Position numbers and translations under genes: made by a program. This document shows, piece by piece, positions 25,488 through 35,331 of a DNA stretch of 64,000 bases. The stretch spans positions 1 through 64,000 of the forward strand of contig NZ_JAATHD010000026.1 of the NCBI RefSeq assembly GCF_011947265.1, in the 5' to 3' direction. The DNA comes from Paenibacillus sp. HB172176 (GTDB lineage Bacteria > Bacillota > Bacilli > Paenibacillales > Paenibacillaceae). The first letter of the stretch is position 1, and every line of letters begins with the position of its first letter. The notes under the pieces are model-generated. The model saw nothing but the letters and a program-made list of their open reading frames with translations. It was not told the origin of the DNA and made no database searches.

Positions 25488-28369
25488 TAATCCTCCCCCA
25501 GCTTCAGCGCTTGATGAATTCGGAGTCTGGACAGCATGAAGCCGAGTATACCAAGACCGGCAACGAGCATGAAGCCCGAGATGATATAGATACGGATCGC
25601 GTCCTGCGCCTCGAATCTGACCATGAAGGGCGGTACGAGCGAGCTCGGGTTGAAGGCGATCTGGAAGTTCGGCACATAGAGCAGACTCGCGACATTCCCG
25701 ATGATCATCCCGAACATCACGGCCGCTCCCGAGGTCAACAATTGCTCAACAGTCAGCATCGCGATCAGATGCTTCAGCGACAGGCCTATCGCCCTGAGAA
25801 TGCCATTCTGCAATCTTCTGCCTCGAAGAGACAGAATCCAATACAGCAGGAAGCCGAAGAAGCTGACCAGAATCGACAGCACGAAGCCAAGAGTCAACAA
25901 TCCGTTCAGCGCAAGCAGGAAGGGATCGTTCTTCGCCCGCACCAGCTCCTCCTTCGTGTTCACGATATGCGTAAGCTTCATGTTGGCCGCCTCGATTCCG
26001 GCGTACACCTCGCCCGAAGACGCGCCGTCCTTCAGCTTGAGCCACACCTCATACGGCTCCAGCGCCAGCTTCACTTGAATATGCGGAAGATTGCCGACGA
26101 TCAGCATCGGCGCGTTGTCGGCTTCCTTATCGCTGGTGTCCACGGTGCCTTGAGGGGGATTCGGATTAAACGTCGGGAAATAGTCGATAATGCCGAAAAT
26201 CTTGAACGGCTGCTCCTGAACCCCCTTCCAGCCGATCGAGATGGTATCGCCGGACTTCAATTCCTTCTGCCTGGCCAGGCTTCGCGAGATAAGCACGGCG
26301 CTGGAATCCGACGCGATCAAGTTCAAGTAGCTGTTAAGCGGATAATCCAGCAGACTGTCCCGGAACCAAACGGCTTCGCCGAACTGATCCGTGTCCACCC
26401 CAATCAATTCGGCAACGCCCGATTGATTGCCGGCCGAGAACACCGCATTCGACTTTGTGAACACCCTCGCGGCAACCTCTACGCCCGGAAGCTTCTGGAA
26501 AGGCTCGAAAGCCGGCTCCATATAATGGATAACTGAAGGAATCGGCTGGATTGGCTCAGCGGGCGGACCGCTTCCGGAATCCGGAGGCGGGGCGTCGTTC
26601 CCCCATTCCGCGGTCAGAACCATATCGGCGCCGTTCGCGTACTGAATCCGATCTGACGTGTTCGCATTAATCGTCCTCGCGGCCGAAGCGCTGAATACGC
26701 CCGTCGCAATCGTCATGATGAGGAATATCATCAGGAACTGATATTGACTGCTTGATCTCCCCACCTGAATGAGCGTGGCATAGAAGGATGGCGACCACCA
26801 TCTCTTTCCCCCAAAATAAATCAATTTCAATATCCACGGATACAGCCTGAGCAGCAGCAACCCCCCGCCAAGAATGAATAAAGCGGGAATGACAAACTGC
26901 AGCGGATCGATGCTCAAATCCGTCGCCCCAAGTCCAAGCGACTTCAAATTATCCATCCGCTTCCGGAAGGAGTAGAGACCATAGATGGCTACCGCGAGTG
27001 TAATCACGTCAAGGAACAGCTTATGCCACAAGGGCGTCCGCGTCAGTCTCGCCTGCTGCTGCTTATGATTGACAATCGAAACCCGTGCGGCCAGCACAAC
27101 GGGAATAAGAATAATAATCAGGCAAGCCGCGGCCGCCAGGCTCCCGAAGAGATACGATTCGCTCGTTATTCGCACCGGCAGCTTGACCCGCTGCACGAAC
27201 GCCAGAAACCCGTTCGAGGAGCCAAGAACCTGGGTTAGCCCCGCGCCTAGAATCGGCCCCAGCGCCAGCGATATTCCGCATAACAGCATGCCTTCCACGA
27301 CATAGGCGGTGACAACCTGCCATCTCGCCGCTCCCCGGCTTCTCAGAATCGCGATTTCGTTCTTCTGTCTGCCGACAATAAGATGAGACACCATGAACAT
27401 GTAGAAGGCGAGCATGATGAGAATCGGAATATCAAGCGCCCACATCAGCGTACGCAATTGCTCCGTCCTCTCCAGGTACACGGAAATGGTTTTCAAGGCG
27501 GTAGGGGCAATCGTCACGTTGTAAGTCGACACCGCCCGATCCAGCACATTCTTGATTCGGTCATTCGTATCCATGTAAGCCTCTACACTGCGAAGCTCCA
27601 TCTTCCGGTAATCCATCACAAAATACCAGCTGACATTGCTCAGAGGAACAGCCTTCTTCTTCAGCATCAAATCTTCGGCCACAGAGCTCGGAACAACCAT
27701 GCTCCGGTTCAAATCGCCTAGATCGCCTGTTCGGAAATAGGGATCATCGTTCTGAAGCTTCTCCATAATACCGACCGGCCGCACTTTAATCGGCTCTGGC
27801 AGCTTGTCATCCTGAAGGAGAAATACCGTATCCAGAACCGTGTTGAAATAAGATAAGGCGCGCTCGGTCAGCAGCGTCTCGTAAACGCCGTCTACCGACT
27901 CTTCTTCAGGCATGCGGCCGTCCTTCAGCTTAATATGCCGATCCAGCTCCGTGAACGAGCGAAGCGTCGCCTTCTTCATGTTTTTATTCGACTTGGTCTT
28001 ATCGGGATCATCCTCCAGATACATACTGAGCGACTTCGAAGCCATCTCGCCGACGAGCTCTTGGGCCGGAAGCTGAAAGCCCTCGATCGCGTCATGGCGC
28101 ATAAAGCCGTCGAGCTGCTCGTATTTTTCCGGAATTTGATCCTCCGTATTCGGAGGAAAGGTGATATGGGCGTAATAGGCGCCTGGATATCGATTGCTGT
28201 CCAGCTGCAATTGCTCCAGGTCCTTCGTCAGCATTCGAGACAGAACGGCCTCCGTATAGATCGGCATGGAGCTGACCATGGCGACGGAGATCAGAATGCC
28301 AAGCAGCAAGCTGGCGACGAGCCATTTGCTTTGCACCATTTTGCGAATAATCATTAAGAATAAAGCCAC
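25487..28369 (-). CDS. ABC transporter permease, FtsX family
   Basis: 960 residues with an N-terminal helix (WLVASLLLGILISVAMVSSM), a large extracytoplasmic domain (~40-300), a helix bundle (~310-430), a central helix near 535, a second extracytoplasmic domain (~560-820) and three C-terminal helices (GLLTLGFVLSILVSFFGFLLYW onward). This is the double-FtsX arrangement of LolC/MacB-like mechanotransmission permeases. It lies between an adaptor and two ATPase genes; probably it works with one or both to move a lipoprotein, peptide or drug. No substrate clue is visible. Confidence 0.88.
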   Translation of the reverse strand: MALFLMIIRKMVQSKWLVASLLLGILISVAMVSSMPIYTEAVLSRMLTKDLEQLQLDSNRYPGAYYAHITFPPNTEDQIPEKYEQLDGFMRHDAIEGFQLPAQELVGEMASKSLSMYLEDDPDKTKSNKNMKKATLRSFTELDRHIKLKDGRMPEEESVDGVYETLLTERALSYFNTVLDTVFLLQDDKLPEPIKVRPVGIMEKLQNDDPYFRTGDLGDLNRSMVVPSSVAEDLMLKKKAVPLSNVSWYFVMDYRKMELRSVEAYMDTNDRIKNVLDRAVSTYNVTIAPTALKTISVYLERTEQLRTLMWALDIPILIMLAFYMFMVSHLIVGRQKNEIAILRSRGAARWQVVTAYVVEGMLLCGISLALGPILGAGLTQVLGSSNGFLAFVQRVKLPVRITSESYLFGSLAAAACLIIILIPVVLAARVSIVNHKQQQARLTRTPLWHKLFLDVITLAVAIYGLYSFRKRMDNLKSLGLGATDLSIDPLQFVIPALFILGGGLLLLRLYPWILKLIYFGGKRWWSPSFYATLIQVGRSSSQYQFLMIFLIMTIATGVFSASAARTINANTSDRIQYANGADMVLTAEWGNDAPPPDSGSGPPAEPIQPIPSVIHYMEPAFEPFQKLPGVEVAARVFTKSNAVFSAGNQSGVAELIGVDTDQFGEAVWFRDSLLDYPLNSYLNLIASDSSAVLISRSLARQKELKSGDTISIGWKGVQEQPFKIFGIIDYFPTFNPNPPQGTVDTSDKEADNAPMLIVGNLPHIQVKLALEPYEVWLKLKDGASSGEVYAGIEAANMKLTHIVNTKEELVRAKNDPFLLALNGLLTLGFVLSILVSFFGFLLYWILSLRGRRLQNGILRAIGLSLKHLIAMLTVEQLLTSGAAVMFGMIIGNVASLLYVPNFQIAFNPSSLVPPFMVRFEAQDAIRIYIISGFMLVAGLGILGFMLSRLRIHQALKLGED

Positions 28370-28396
28370 TTGTCAACCCTCCTAAGCGCAGATCGT

Positions 28397-29443
28397 CTAA
28401 GGCATTACGATCAATTCGCCCTCTTCGACGCCCTTTGTAATCTCGGTCTCGGTCGAGCCCTTGATGCCAACCTCTACATCCGCCTCGCGAATCGATCCGT
28501 CCTCATCCTGTATGCGCACAAATTCTCTTCCGAGATAGCTGCGCAGCCCGCTCTTCGGAATAATGAGCACATCATCGCGCTCCAGCAGACGCACCAGGAC
28601 GTCTCCCCTCGTCCCAATCGCAGCGTCCTTGGGCAGCTGATCCGGCTCGATAAAAATGGTGCTGCCACCCCGCTTCTGCTCATCGGGATTGTCGGAGTAT
28701 GGCGCCGACCGCGGCGTCTGGACAACCTTTCCGGTAATTTCCTCATCTCCGAAGGTTAACTGGACGGCTTGCCCGATCTCGACGCTCCCGCTGTTCATTG
28801 CGTTCTCCGCCGAGAAGGCGAAGCGAAGCTTCGAGGTATCGGAGATGACGACAAGCGTCTCGTACGATTCGACCACATCGCCTTCCTCGCGATCGGTAAT
28901 GTAGGTAATCTGGCCGTCCATGCCCGCAACGAGCTTCTTATCGTTATAGGCGGCAAGCATACGATCATATTTGATCTTGTCAATCTCGTATTGCAACTGG
29001 GCAATCTTCAGCGTTTCGGAGTCGCCCGCTTGCGTCGATTGCCGCAGCGCCAGCTTCGAACGAAGCATCGCGATCTCGCTCTGCTTCAAGTCGATGTCCA
29101 GATTATCGACGTTAAGCTGCACGAGCGTATCGCCTTTCTTCACTTCGTCGCCGCCTCTCACAAGCACCTCTTGAATTCTGCCGCCGCTGGTCTTGAATTG
29201 CAGACGCTCGGAATAGTAGGATTCGAGCGCTCCATTGCCTTTCACATCCTGCGTAATGACGCCGCGTTTGACCGCGACGGTCTGATAGCTTTCTTGCTGC
29301 GGCTTCACGAGCGGCGGCTTCAGCGCCTCCTCCTCGGAGGGGAGCAAGGAACAGCCCGCGACTGCCCCGAGCAACAAGGAAGCCAGCAGGATTCGAATGA
29401 TAGATTTAGGACACCGTAACAATTCGACCATCCTCCAATTCAT
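28397..29443 (-). CDS. Efflux adaptor subunit (HlyD/MacA family), lipoprotein
   Basis: Up to 348 residues. The hydrophobic N-terminus ends in a lipobox, GAVAGC-S. The body has the adaptor order: barrel strand VKRGVITQDVKGNGALES, lipoyl-like GGRIQEVLVRGGDEVKKGDTLVQL, an alpha-hairpin (LDIDLKQSEIAMLRSKLALRQ), then VAGMDGQITYITDREEGDVV and a C-terminal barrel. The start is uncertain: ATG at 29443, ATG at 29431, or a TTG at 29422, which is the only one well spaced from GGAGG. It overlaps the upstream ATPase. In Gram-positives such adaptors couple FtsX permeases to export or signalling. Confidence 0.87.
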   Translation of the reverse strand: MNWRMVELLRCPKSIIRILLASLLLGAVAGCSLLPSEEEALKPPLVKPQQESYQTVAVKRGVITQDVKGNGALESYYSERLQFKTSGGRIQEVLVRGGDEVKKGDTLVQLNVDNLDIDLKQSEIAMLRSKLALRQSTQAGDSETLKIAQLQYEIDKIKYDRMLAAYNDKKLVAGMDGQITYITDREEGDVVESYETLVVISDTSKLRFAFSAENAMNSGSVEIGQAVQLTFGDEEITGKVVQTPRSAPYSDNPDEQKRGGSTIFIEPDQLPKDAAIGTRGDVLVRLLERDDVLIIPKSGLRSYLGREFVRIQDEDGSIREADVEVGIKGSTETEITKGVEEGELIVMP

Positions 29444-30098
29444 ACACTTGATCTACAATTTCCATAATCGCGGGATCATGCGTGGTCATGATGATCGTCA
29501 TTCCCGTTGCTTCCACCAATCCCCGGAACACCTTCATAATTTGCAGCCCCGTGCGACTGTCGAGCTCAGCGGTCGGCTCATCCGCCAGAAGCAGCTTCGG
29601 CTTATGGGCGATGGCTCTTGCAATCGCCGTGCGCTGCTGCTCGCCGCCCGACATCTCGAAGGGGCGATGATGCATGCGAGACGCGAGCCCCACCTGCTCA
29701 AGCGCGGATTCCGCCGCGAGCTTGCGCTCCCTCGAAGGCGTTTCCGCGACTCGCAGCACGAATTCGACGTTCTCATAGGCCGACATGAGCGGCAGGAGCG
29801 CAAAGGATTGGAACACGAGCCCCATTCTCGTCCGGCGAATATGATCGCGTTCTTTGTTTGGCAAAGCGGACAACGCACGGCCCTCGAACCACACCTCGCC
29901 TTCTGTAGGGTGATCAAGCGCGCTGAGCAGATTAATGAGCGTTGTCTTGCCGGACCCCGACCTCCCTTTCAGCGCAATAAGCTTTCCTGAGGGAATCGAA
30001 AGTTCTACGCCCTTCAGCACCTGCACCGTTCCCGTGCCTCGGCCGAAATTTCTTTTTAAAGCGCTTGCAACAATGATCGTCGGAGCTTCTGCTTGCAA
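29406..30098 (-). CDS. ABC transporter ATPase (MacB/LolD type)
   Basis: 230 residues from a TTG at 30098, with GGGGAGG 8 bases upstream. Complete ATPase: Walker A GRSGSGKTT, Q-loop MGLVFQSFALLPLM, signature MSGGEQQRTAIARAIA, Walker B LLLADEPTAELDS and switch TTHD. It is the first gene of the efflux operon (ATPase, adaptor, FtsX permease, ATPase). The second ATPase downstream is clearly different in sequence and carries the extra tail, so this is not a recent duplication. Confidence 0.92.
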   Translation of the reverse strand: MQAEAPTIIVASALKRNFGRGTGTVQVLKGVELSIPSGKLIALKGRSGSGKTTLINLLSALDHPTEGEVWFEGRALSALPNKERDHIRRTRMGLVFQSFALLPLMSAYENVEFVLRVAETPSRERKLAAESALEQVGLASRMHHRPFEMSGGEQQRTAIARAIAHKPKLLLADEPTAELDSRTGLQIMKVFRGLVEATGMTIIMTTHDPAIMEIVDQVYELEDGRIVTVS

Positions 30099-30210
30099 GG
30101 CTGCATCCTCCCCTCATTCATAAATAGTTAGCCGTACAACTTCCTCTAGTCTATCTCATTCTTACCAGAAATGGATGATACAATTTCGCTTATTTATGAT
30201 CTTTTCCATG

Positions 30211-30250
30211 AAAAAAAGCTGCAACGCTATCCATTCCGCATTGCAGCTTT
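30211..30250 (-). terminator. Rho-independent terminator of the AEC transporter gene
   Basis: On the minus strand AAAGCTGCAA pairs with TTGCAGCTTT around a 15-base loop and is followed by TTTTTTT. Confidence 0.85.
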
Positions 30251-30266
30251 CATTCTAACCCGGCTT

Positions 30267-31199
30267 CTACAGTTGAATATGCAGAAGATAGATAACAACC
30301 GTAACAGTCAATATACTAATCAGCGTCGACACGAACACAGACTGCGAGGCAAACTCCTTCTCGTTGTCGAATTCCACCGCAAGCAGCACGCTGCTGAGCG
30401 AGGTGGGCACCGAGGACGATACGATAAGCGCCGCGGCGGTCAGTTTGTCCAGGCCCATCAACGAAACGATTAACCATGCAAGCGCGGGCCCCGCAACGAG
30501 GCGAAGCATTCCCGACAAGCTGACATCCGTAAGCTGATTGCGGCTGATGCGCCACTCCATGCTGCCGAGCTGAACGCCGAGCGTAATGAGCGCCGTGCCG
30601 ATAAAGGCTTGGGAGAGATAGCCGATCGGCGTTTCGATGGAATCCGGAATCGGCACCTCGAAGCCTCTCAGGAAGAAGGCAACGGGAATAACATAGATGA
30701 TCGGCATAGAGAATATCGTCTTCAGAATCATGCGCAGATCCGCTTTGTGCGCGTTCACATTATAGATGCCGTACGTGTTCGGAATAAGGGACTGCACCAT
30801 CATAATTAAAATTTGAATGGCAAGCGTGTCCTTGTTGCCCGAGAAGGCGAGCTGATTAAGCGGGATACCGTAATTCGCGCTGTTGTAGAACAGGACGCTG
30901 TTGCGCATCGCGCTTCTCATGCTTGGCTTATACCCTCGCAATCTCACAACCGCTTCTACCAAAATATACTGGCCCAGCATAAAAACAACGAAGAACAACA
31001 TTACCTTCCCGATGACGCTGACGGAAATTTCCGTCGTGTAGAGAAGATTGAAAATAATGGCGGGCGAGAATAAATAGAAGTTAAGCTTCGACAACGTCTT
31101 GATGTCGAGGGAGAACGCCTTCTGAAGCACGATGCCAAGGGCAATCATAATACTCATGGGCAATACATTGTTCAATAAAATATGAAGAAAAATCGTCAT
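30267..31199 (-). CDS. AEC family transporter (auxin efflux carrier fold)
   Basis: About 310 residues with around ten membrane helices in two five-helix halves: MSIMIALGIVLQKAFSLDIKTL at the start, FYLFSPAIIFNLLYTTEISV, and a second half beginning FIGTALITLGVQLGSMEW. The family exports small organic acids or malate; the substrate here is unknown. The frame begins at 31235, but GGTTGGAAGG lies within that extension before the ATG at 31199, which also opens the first helix. A terminator follows, so it is probably monocistronic. Confidence 0.88.
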   Translation of the reverse strand: MTIFLHILLNNVLPMSIMIALGIVLQKAFSLDIKTLSKLNFYLFSPAIIFNLLYTTEISVSVIGKVMLFFVVFMLGQYILVEAVVRLRGYKPSMRSAMRNSVLFYNSANYGIPLNQLAFSGNKDTLAIQILIMMVQSLIPNTYGIYNVNAHKADLRMILKTIFSMPIIYVIPVAFFLRGFEVPIPDSIETPIGYLSQAFIGTALITLGVQLGSMEWRISRNQLTDVSLSGMLRLVAGPALAWLIVSLMGLDKLTAAALIVSSSVPTSLSSVLLAVEFDNEKEFASQSVFVSTLISILTVTVVIYLLHIQL

Positions 31200-31264
31200 G
31201 TTGTCGCTCGTTCCTTCCAACCCTTTTCCTATCATTCTAATAGGAGGAGTAGGGAATTACAATG

Positions 31265-32200
31265 CTAGGTTCCAAACAATCTCATCATAAGGATGCCGGC
31301 CACGGATAATAGAATGCCCGTTAATTCCGTCCGTGAGAAGCGCTCCTTCACGACAAATCTCGTGTATAGCAGAACAATCGGTACGTTAAGGGCGACTACA
31401 GCGGAGACAAGTCCCGCTTTCCCCAAGTCGAATGCGGTCAAGATGAGCAGCATGCCCACCGCGTTGGTCGTTCCGACAGCCATGCCAATCAAGAAGGTTC
31501 TTCTTACGCTCCAGGGGATCGGCGCTGGAGGCGCTGCAGAGGGGATAGCTGCTTCTGCTTCAGAGGCTGCGGCTGTCTCCGATAATGCAGAAGCGCCTCG
31601 AAGGGCTCTCGAGCGTTTCATGTCGCTCAGCCACCACAAGCCGAAACAGATCGTTCCCGCAGCGAACATGAAGAACATCGTCGGGAACAGCTCCGCCTCC
31701 AGCACCGTGGACCACTTGCCCGACAGGTCGTTGCAGGCGAAGAAGAGCATCGCGAGCAGCCCCCACTGCGCTCCCTGCAAATTGTTCAAGGCTATCTCAT
31801 TGGAATATCTCACGAGCAGCACGCCGCCTACGATGATCAGGAAGGCTATTATTTGCGTGCTGTGCAGCCTCTCGTTCCAGAATAAGAATGCCGCGAATAC
31901 GACAAGCACGGACGGAAGCGCTGTCAGGATGGCGACAAGCGAAGCTTTGCCGACGGCAAAGCCCTTGAACATGCTCGCATTAGCCGCGAAGGAGAACAGT
32001 CCCATTTGAATGCCCACCAGACAGGAAAGCGACCAAGGCGAGCCGAAGACGACGGCCATCATTAGATTGACGACGGCTCCGGTTGCGAATACGCCGCATA
32101 ACAATAAATTGCGATTAAGCAGCCTTTGGCTTGTCCAGTGATACAAGATGCCTCTGAAGCCAAAGCTTAACGCTGCCAATAACGCATAGGTTAACCACAT
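31265..32200 (-). CDS. DMT-superfamily (EamA-type) transporter
   Basis: 311 residues with ten predicted membrane helices in two EamA halves: first half from MWLTYALLAALSFGFRGI to LIIVGGVLLVRYSNE, and second half from WGLLAMLFFACNDLSG to GILLSVAGILMMRLFG. An Ala/Glu/Pro-rich cytoplasmic linker (ALSETAAASEAEAAIP, residues ~205-225) separates helices in the second half and is longer than usual. It starts six bases after the AraC gene stop, so the two form an operon. It is a probable exporter or importer of a sugar- or metabolite-like compound. Confidence 0.87.
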   Translation of the reverse strand: MWLTYALLAALSFGFRGILYHWTSQRLLNRNLLLCGVFATGAVVNLMMAVVFGSPWSLSCLVGIQMGLFSFAANASMFKGFAVGKASLVAILTALPSVLVVFAAFLFWNERLHSTQIIAFLIIVGGVLLVRYSNEIALNNLQGAQWGLLAMLFFACNDLSGKWSTVLEAELFPTMFFMFAAGTICFGLWWLSDMKRSRALRGASALSETAAASEAEAAIPSAAPPAPIPWSVRRTFLIGMAVGTTNAVGMLLILTAFDLGKAGLVSAVVALNVPIVLLYTRFVVKERFSRTELTGILLSVAGILMMRLFGT

Positions 32201-32206
32201 ACTCTG

Positions 32207-33055
32207 CTACTTCCTCTCTCTGTTGCTGTGAAGCAATCGGTATTGCGATGGCGACAGCCTCTCCGATTGCCGGAATACGCGAATGAAATAACTGGTCTGG
32301 GAGAAGCCGCAGCGAGTCCCGATTTCCTTAATCGTCAAGGAGGTCGTAACCAACAGTAGTCTCGCTTCGACGATGCGGCACTGCGTTAGAAACTGGTTAG
32401 GCGTAATTCCGATCGTTTCGCGGAAGCTTCGCAGAAAATGATAGGGACTATAGCCCGTTAAGGCAGCCATTTTCTCCAAATCCCAAGATTCGCTGCACGC
32501 CTTGCGGATTCGATCCGCCGCCGTACGCATCGCATTTCGCTTCTGAAGCTGCGACTGCGACTCCAATCTTTCGGTATGCAGCGCAAGCTGCGCGAGCAGC
32601 TCATAGACGGCTGCGGAAAGCTTCGGCTCGCTGTTTAATTCGAAGGGAGCGCAGAGCGCGTGCATGCCCTCCAGCAGCTCGATAAAACGCTCGCTGTTTG
32701 TGAAGCTGAACAGAATCCCGCCATAGAGCCCCGCCTCCCGAAGCAGCTCCAATGGAAAGGAGGCCGTGAAATGGAGCCAGCGCACATCCCATGGCTGCTC
32801 CGCGCACGATTCATAATGCTGGTACGCATTTCCCGCGAACAAGAAGCCTTCTCCCGCGCGAAGCATGATCCGCTCGCCCGAACGATCAATCACATAGCCG
32901 CGGCCCCGGAAGATCAGATGCAAATTATATTCCTTCAAACTGCCTTCTTCCCTTCGCTCGGCATGCTCCGGGAACGATACGTATCTTCCGAACATGTCCG
33001 GATAGCACATATACCCAGGATACGAGGGCCTCGGTACAATGTAATGCTGCTTCAT
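32207..33055 (-). CDS. AraC-family transcriptional regulator
   Basis: About 282 residues; the ATG at 33055 is preceded by GGGGGGAG, and a GTG at 33061 is the alternative. The N-terminal cupin (YNLHLIFRGRGYVID, AGEGFLFAGNAYQHYES) binds the effector and the C-terminal two helix-turn-helix units (LEKMAALTGYSPYHFLRSF and IKEIGTRCGFSQTSYFIRVF) bind DNA. It is divergent from the GH42 gene and co-transcribed with the DMT gene, so it probably controls both. Confidence 0.9.
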   Translation of the reverse strand: MKQHYIVPRPSYPGYMCYPDMFGRYVSFPEHAERREEGSLKEYNLHLIFRGRGYVIDRSGERIMLRAGEGFLFAGNAYQHYESCAEQPWDVRWLHFTASFPLELLREAGLYGGILFSFTNSERFIELLEGMHALCAPFELNSEPKLSAAVYELLAQLALHTERLESQSQLQKRNAMRTAADRIRKACSESWDLEKMAALTGYSPYHFLRSFRETIGITPNQFLTQCRIVEARLLLVTTSLTIKEIGTRCGFSQTSYFIRVFRQSERLSPSQYRLLHSNRERK

Positions 33056-33204
33056 GAACACTCCCCCCGATCATAACGCATTTCCGGCCATTCTGTCTCG
33101 GCACGTCCATCTAATAGCAATATTGTACTATGCATAGCAGGAAGTTGTCATTTACTCTTCAATCTGAAAGGTCTAAAATTTCAATTAGAACGCGAATTTA
33201 GCAA

Positions 33205-33210
33205 TATAAT
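33205..33210 (+). promoter_or_regulatory. Probable -10 box of the GH42 gene
   Basis: A perfect TATAAT 30 bases before the start. No good -35 hexamer is seen at 16-18 bases, which fits dependence on an activator such as the divergent AraC protein. Confidence 0.4.
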
Positions 33211-33239
33211 CGCATAATCAATAAGGAGGACGTCAACCT

Positions 33240-35312
33240 ATGCAGGTTAAAAAAGCATTGGATCACATGAGCGTCGGCGTTTGCTACTATCCGGAGCAGT
33301 GGCCTGTGGAGCTGTGGGAGGATGATTTCCGACGAATGCGCGAGCTAGGCATAACGAACGTGCGAGTTGCGGAGTTTGCTTGGTCGATCTTCGAGCCGGA
33401 GGAAGGCGTATACAGCTTCGAGCTGTTCGATCATGCGCTGGAGCTTGCGCATAAGCACGGCATTCAGGTTATTCTGGGCACGCCGACAGCAACGCCTCCC
33501 GCATGGTTGACCACCCGTTATCCCGAGGTGCTGAACGCTACCTTCGAAGGCGTTGCTATCCAGCACGGACTGAGACGCCATTATAATTACAGCTCTCCGA
33601 AGTATCGCGAGCTCAGCGCGAGCATTACAAGGAAGATGGCCGAGCATTACAAGGATCATCCTGCTGTTGTGGGCTGGCAGATTGACAACGAGTTCAACTG
33701 CGAGACCAAGGAGTTCTATGCTCCGGCGGATCATATTGCCTTCAGAGGCTGGCTGAAGGCCAAATACGGGACGCTCCATGCCTTGAACAAGGCATGGGGC
33801 ACCGTCTTCTGGAGTCAAACCTATACAGACTGGGATCAGGTGCATCTGCCTCGCATGACGACGGGAGGCCGTCAGCCAAATCCCCATCTGGCGCTGGACG
33901 AGAAACGATTCATATCCGACAACGTCATTTCGTACGCCCGTATTCAAGCGGACATTATTCGCGAGACGGCTCCGAGACACTGGGTCACAACGAACGGCTT
34001 GTTCGGTGGTCTCGACAACCATCGGATGACCGGAGAGCTGCTGGATTTCTTCAGCTACGACTCGTATCCGCAGTTCTCCACGCTGAACCATAATCCCGAC
34101 GAGAAGGACAGGCTTGCGGATCGCGGCTGGAGTCAGACCTTAAGCGTCGTGCGTTCCATCTCGCCCCGGTTCTGTGTCATGGAGCAGCAGGCCGGGCCCG
34201 GAGGCTGGGTCAATCGCATGGATATGCCTTCGCCCAAGCCGGGTCAGATGCGGCTGTGGACGTATCAATCCATTGCACATGGCGCTAATATGGTCGTCTA
34301 TTTCCGTTGGAGAACGGCAACCTTCGGCCAGGAGATGTACTGGCACGGCCTTAACGACTATCACAACCGGGAGAACCGCCGCGTTCGCGAAGCGCGATGG
34401 ATCGGCAAAGAGATTGCGGCCATCAGCGAGCGCGCGGCCAACACGACTTATGCGGCCGATATCGCGATACTTCGCGACTATGACAATGAATGGGACGGCG
34501 AATACGATGTGTGGCATGGCCCTTTCGCCTGGACCAGCGGCACGGCCTGGTTCAAAGCCCTGCAATATCGGCATGTTCCTTGCGATATCCGTTATATCAA
34601 TGAGCAAACAACTCTCGCGGAATTGCAAACCTACAAAACGCTTGTTTATCCGCATCCGACCATTATGACGGACAAAACGGCGGCTTTGCTGGAGCAATAT
34701 GCGCGCGAAGGAGGCATTCTTATCTTCGGCTGCCGAACCGGCTACAAGGACGAGAAGGGCCATTGCTATATGCGCCCGTTTCCGGGAGCGGCCGCCGGCA
34801 TGTGCGGGATTTCTGTCGAAGAATTCACTATGGTGAAGGGCTCGCGGGAGCCGGTGTCGATGCATTGGCAGGAAACGGGTGAATTGGCGGAGGCAGTCAC
34901 GGGAGCGGATGACTTCAATGATATCCTGCATCCGGAAAGCGATTCCGTCGAGGTGGTTGCCGCCTATAACAGCGATTATTATGCCGGCAAGCCTGCCGTA
35001 ACGAGAAATCGTATCGGCAAAGGCGAGGTATGGTACTACGGAGCCGTATTCAACCGCTCCGCTGCCGAACAGATTATAGACCGCCTGGGCATCGCGTCGC
35101 CCGTCCGGGATTGGCTGACGCTGCCCCAAGGCGTAGAGCTGGCTGTCCGCGAAGACGCAAACGGACCGCTCTACTTCTTGCTCAACTACGGAGAAGAAGC
35201 GGCGGTCGCGCGAATCTCGAAGCCTATGAGGAATCTTCTGACAGATCGACAGCTTCAAGGCGAGTTCGAGATGGAAGGCTTTGGCGTGGTGATTTTGACC
35301 GAAGCGCTCTGA
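33240..35312 (+). CDS. GH42 beta-galactosidase
   Basis: 690 residues, start ATG behind AAGGAGG. The N-terminal TIM barrel begins VGVCYYPEQWPVELWEDDFRR and contains AEFAWSIFEPEEG and GTPTATPPAWL. The acid/base Glu is E151 in WQIDNEF and the nucleophile is E315 in VMEQQAGPGGW. A trimerisation and a C-terminal beta domain follow, with the usual length of about 690. No signal peptide, so it acts in the cytoplasm on imported galactosides (or alpha-L-arabinopyranosides, a known side activity). Divergent AraC and convergent Gfo/Idh/MocA genes suggest a galactoside or related sugar-use locus. Confidence 0.95.
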   Translation: MQVKKALDHMSVGVCYYPEQWPVELWEDDFRRMRELGITNVRVAEFAWSIFEPEEGVYSFELFDHALELAHKHGIQVILGTPTATPPAWLTTRYPEVLNATFEGVAIQHGLRRHYNYSSPKYRELSASITRKMAEHYKDHPAVVGWQIDNEFNCETKEFYAPADHIAFRGWLKAKYGTLHALNKAWGTVFWSQTYTDWDQVHLPRMTTGGRQPNPHLALDEKRFISDNVISYARIQADIIRETAPRHWVTTNGLFGGLDNHRMTGELLDFFSYDSYPQFSTLNHNPDEKDRLADRGWSQTLSVVRSISPRFCVMEQQAGPGGWVNRMDMPSPKPGQMRLWTYQSIAHGANMVVYFRWRTATFGQEMYWHGLNDYHNRENRRVREARWIGKEIAAISERAANTTYAADIAILRDYDNEWDGEYDVWHGPFAWTSGTAWFKALQYRHVPCDIRYINEQTTLAELQTYKTLVYPHPTIMTDKTAALLEQYAREGGILIFGCRTGYKDEKGHCYMRPFPGAAAGMCGISVEEFTMVKGSREPVSMHWQETGELAEAVTGADDFNDILHPESDSVEVVAAYNSDYYAGKPAVTRNRIGKGEVWYYGAVFNRSAAEQIIDRLGIASPVRDWLTLPQGVELAVREDANGPLYFLLNYGEEAAVARISKPMRNLLTDRQLQGEFEMEGFGVVILTEAL

Positions 35313-35331
35313 GTTTGATCGTCAGAGTCCC

